The position numbers and the translations under genes were made by a program. Source: Roseovarius sp. THAF9 (GTDB lineage: Bacteria; Pseudomonadota; Alphaproteobacteria; Rhodobacterales; Rhodobacteraceae). Taken from it: a DNA stretch of 64,000 nucleotides. Below are positions 63,667 to 64,000 of the stretch, one piece after another (positions within the stretch are counted from its first letter, which is position 1; every line of letters starts with the position of its first letter). Under the pieces are notes generated by a model that did no database searches, was not told where the DNA came from, and saw nothing but the letters and a program-made list of their open reading frames with translations. The stretch lies in NCBI RefSeq assembly GCF_009363715.1, contig NZ_CP045404.1:2014001-2078000 (forward strand), given 5' to 3'.

Positions 63667-64000
63667 TCAATACGCGTTGTCGATGTCGAAATTATAGAGC
63701 TTGCGGGCAGAGCCATAGCGCTTGAACTCGGACGGATTTGCGTCAATCCCCGCCTGTTCCAGAAGCTCGGTCAGCTTCTCGACATGCTCGGGCCGCATCT
63801 CCTTTTCGATGCAATCAGCGCCGAGGCTTTTCACGCTGCCCCGCACGAACAGCTTTGCCTCGTAGATCGAGTCGCCAAGCGCATCGCCCGCATCACCGCA
63901 GACCACCAGGTGCCCCGCCTGCCCCATGAAGGCCGACATATGCCCCACATTGCCGCCCACCACGATATCGATCCCCTTCATCGAGATCCCGCAGCGGGAC
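63667..64000 (-). CDS. mgsB: GXGXG-domain glutamate-synthase-like subunit (MgsB/GlxC type), 5' part missing
   Basis: The frame enters from beyond base 64000 and reads ISMKGIDIVVGGNVGHMSAF, then GHLVVCGDAGDALGDSIYEAKLFVRG, the start of the repeated GXGXG beta-helix, and ends at the stop beginning at 63667. About 111 residues are visible. It lies 11 bp before mgsC and is clearly in the same operon. The glutaminase subunit gene should lie just outside the window. Confidence 0.82.
   Translation of the reverse strand, partial: SRCGISMKGIDIVVGGNVGHMSAFMGQAGHLVVCGDAGDALGDSIYEAKLFVRGSVKSLGADCIEKEMRPEHVEKLTELLEQAGIDANPSEFKRYGSARKLYNFDIDNAY

Noticed and set aside
1..64000. CRISPR arrays, insertion sequences or an intact prophage
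   Set aside because: No regularly spaced repeats, transposase genes or phage structural genes were seen.

Overview
The window looks like chromosomal DNA of a marine alphaproteobacterium of the Roseobacter group (Rhodobacteraceae). The grounds are high GC with strong GC3 in most genes, a B12-dependent class II ribonucleotide reductase, a long type III-like glutamine synthetase next to separate glutamate-synthase-like subunits, a GTA-type holin/endolysin pair, a TAXI-type TRAP transporter, an alphaproteobacterial SOS box (GAAC-N7-GAAC) in front of lexA, and a split trp operon (trpE apart from trpGDC) followed by moaC-moeA-lexA. The species cannot be fixed from the sequence alone.

Bases 1-4096 are accessory DNA that ends exactly at a tRNA-Leu(CAA) gene. 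They hold the start of a ParB-like gene (cut by the window edge), a 23-codon ORF with a strong ribosome site, a small serine recombinase whose gene is flanked by copies of a 14-bp motif, a two-gene cassette of unknown function behind a palindrome-rich promoter region, decayed coding frames, and the C-terminal end of a tyrosine integrase lying 78 bp from the 3' end of the tRNA. This is the signature of a decayed or recombined tRNA-integrated island; base composition there is visibly more AT-rich.

From 4097 on, the window is housekeeping chromosome. 4.3-9.7 kb: ExoD-like protein, DsbB, an Lrp-type regulator divergent from an arginase / citrulline hydrolase (CtlX) / ornithine cyclodeaminase operon that would send arginine and citrulline to ornithine and proline, and a FkbM methyltransferase. 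9.7-14.3 kb: nrdJ with a long structured 3' region, an NrdR box pair and two DnaA boxes upstream, then tRNA-Pro(UGG). 14.4-24.1 kb: DUF192 protein, double cold-shock protein, pdxH, fabI, SRPBCC protein, gpt, aminotransferase, PpiD-like chaperone, trpE, an FNR-box-controlled periplasmic rhodanese, rluE. 24.2-35.5 kb: GAF histidine kinase, divergent polysaccharide deacetylase, trpGDC-moaC-moeA as a chain of overlapping genes, lexA, comEC, gltX. 35.5-39.7 kb: gltA, two tandem RTX-type membrane-anchored proteins, an enoyl-CoA hydratase. 39.7-46.9 kb (minus strand): cytochrome c maturation genes ccmH, ccmF and ccmE with the GTA lysis pair inserted between ccmE and ccmF, then argC, murI and an acyltransferase. 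47-51.5 kb: fused indolepyruvate ferredoxin oxidoreductase divergent from a LysR regulator around a 23-bp palindrome. 51.6-58 kb: a probable small RNA, an M24 peptidase-PLP lyase pair, purL, a secreted protein, and bolA-small membrane protein-grxD. 58.1-64 kb (minus strand): subunits of an N-methylglutamate-synthase-like enzyme, gmaS, and a TRAP-TAXI transporter, which together suggest methylamine or glutamate-type nitrogen metabolism.

The parts least explained by known families are the two-gene cassette at 1717-3172, the motif copies around the serine recombinase, the structured RNA region downstream of nrdJ, the small RNA at about 51605-51678, and the 63-bp inverted repeat at 56951-57013.
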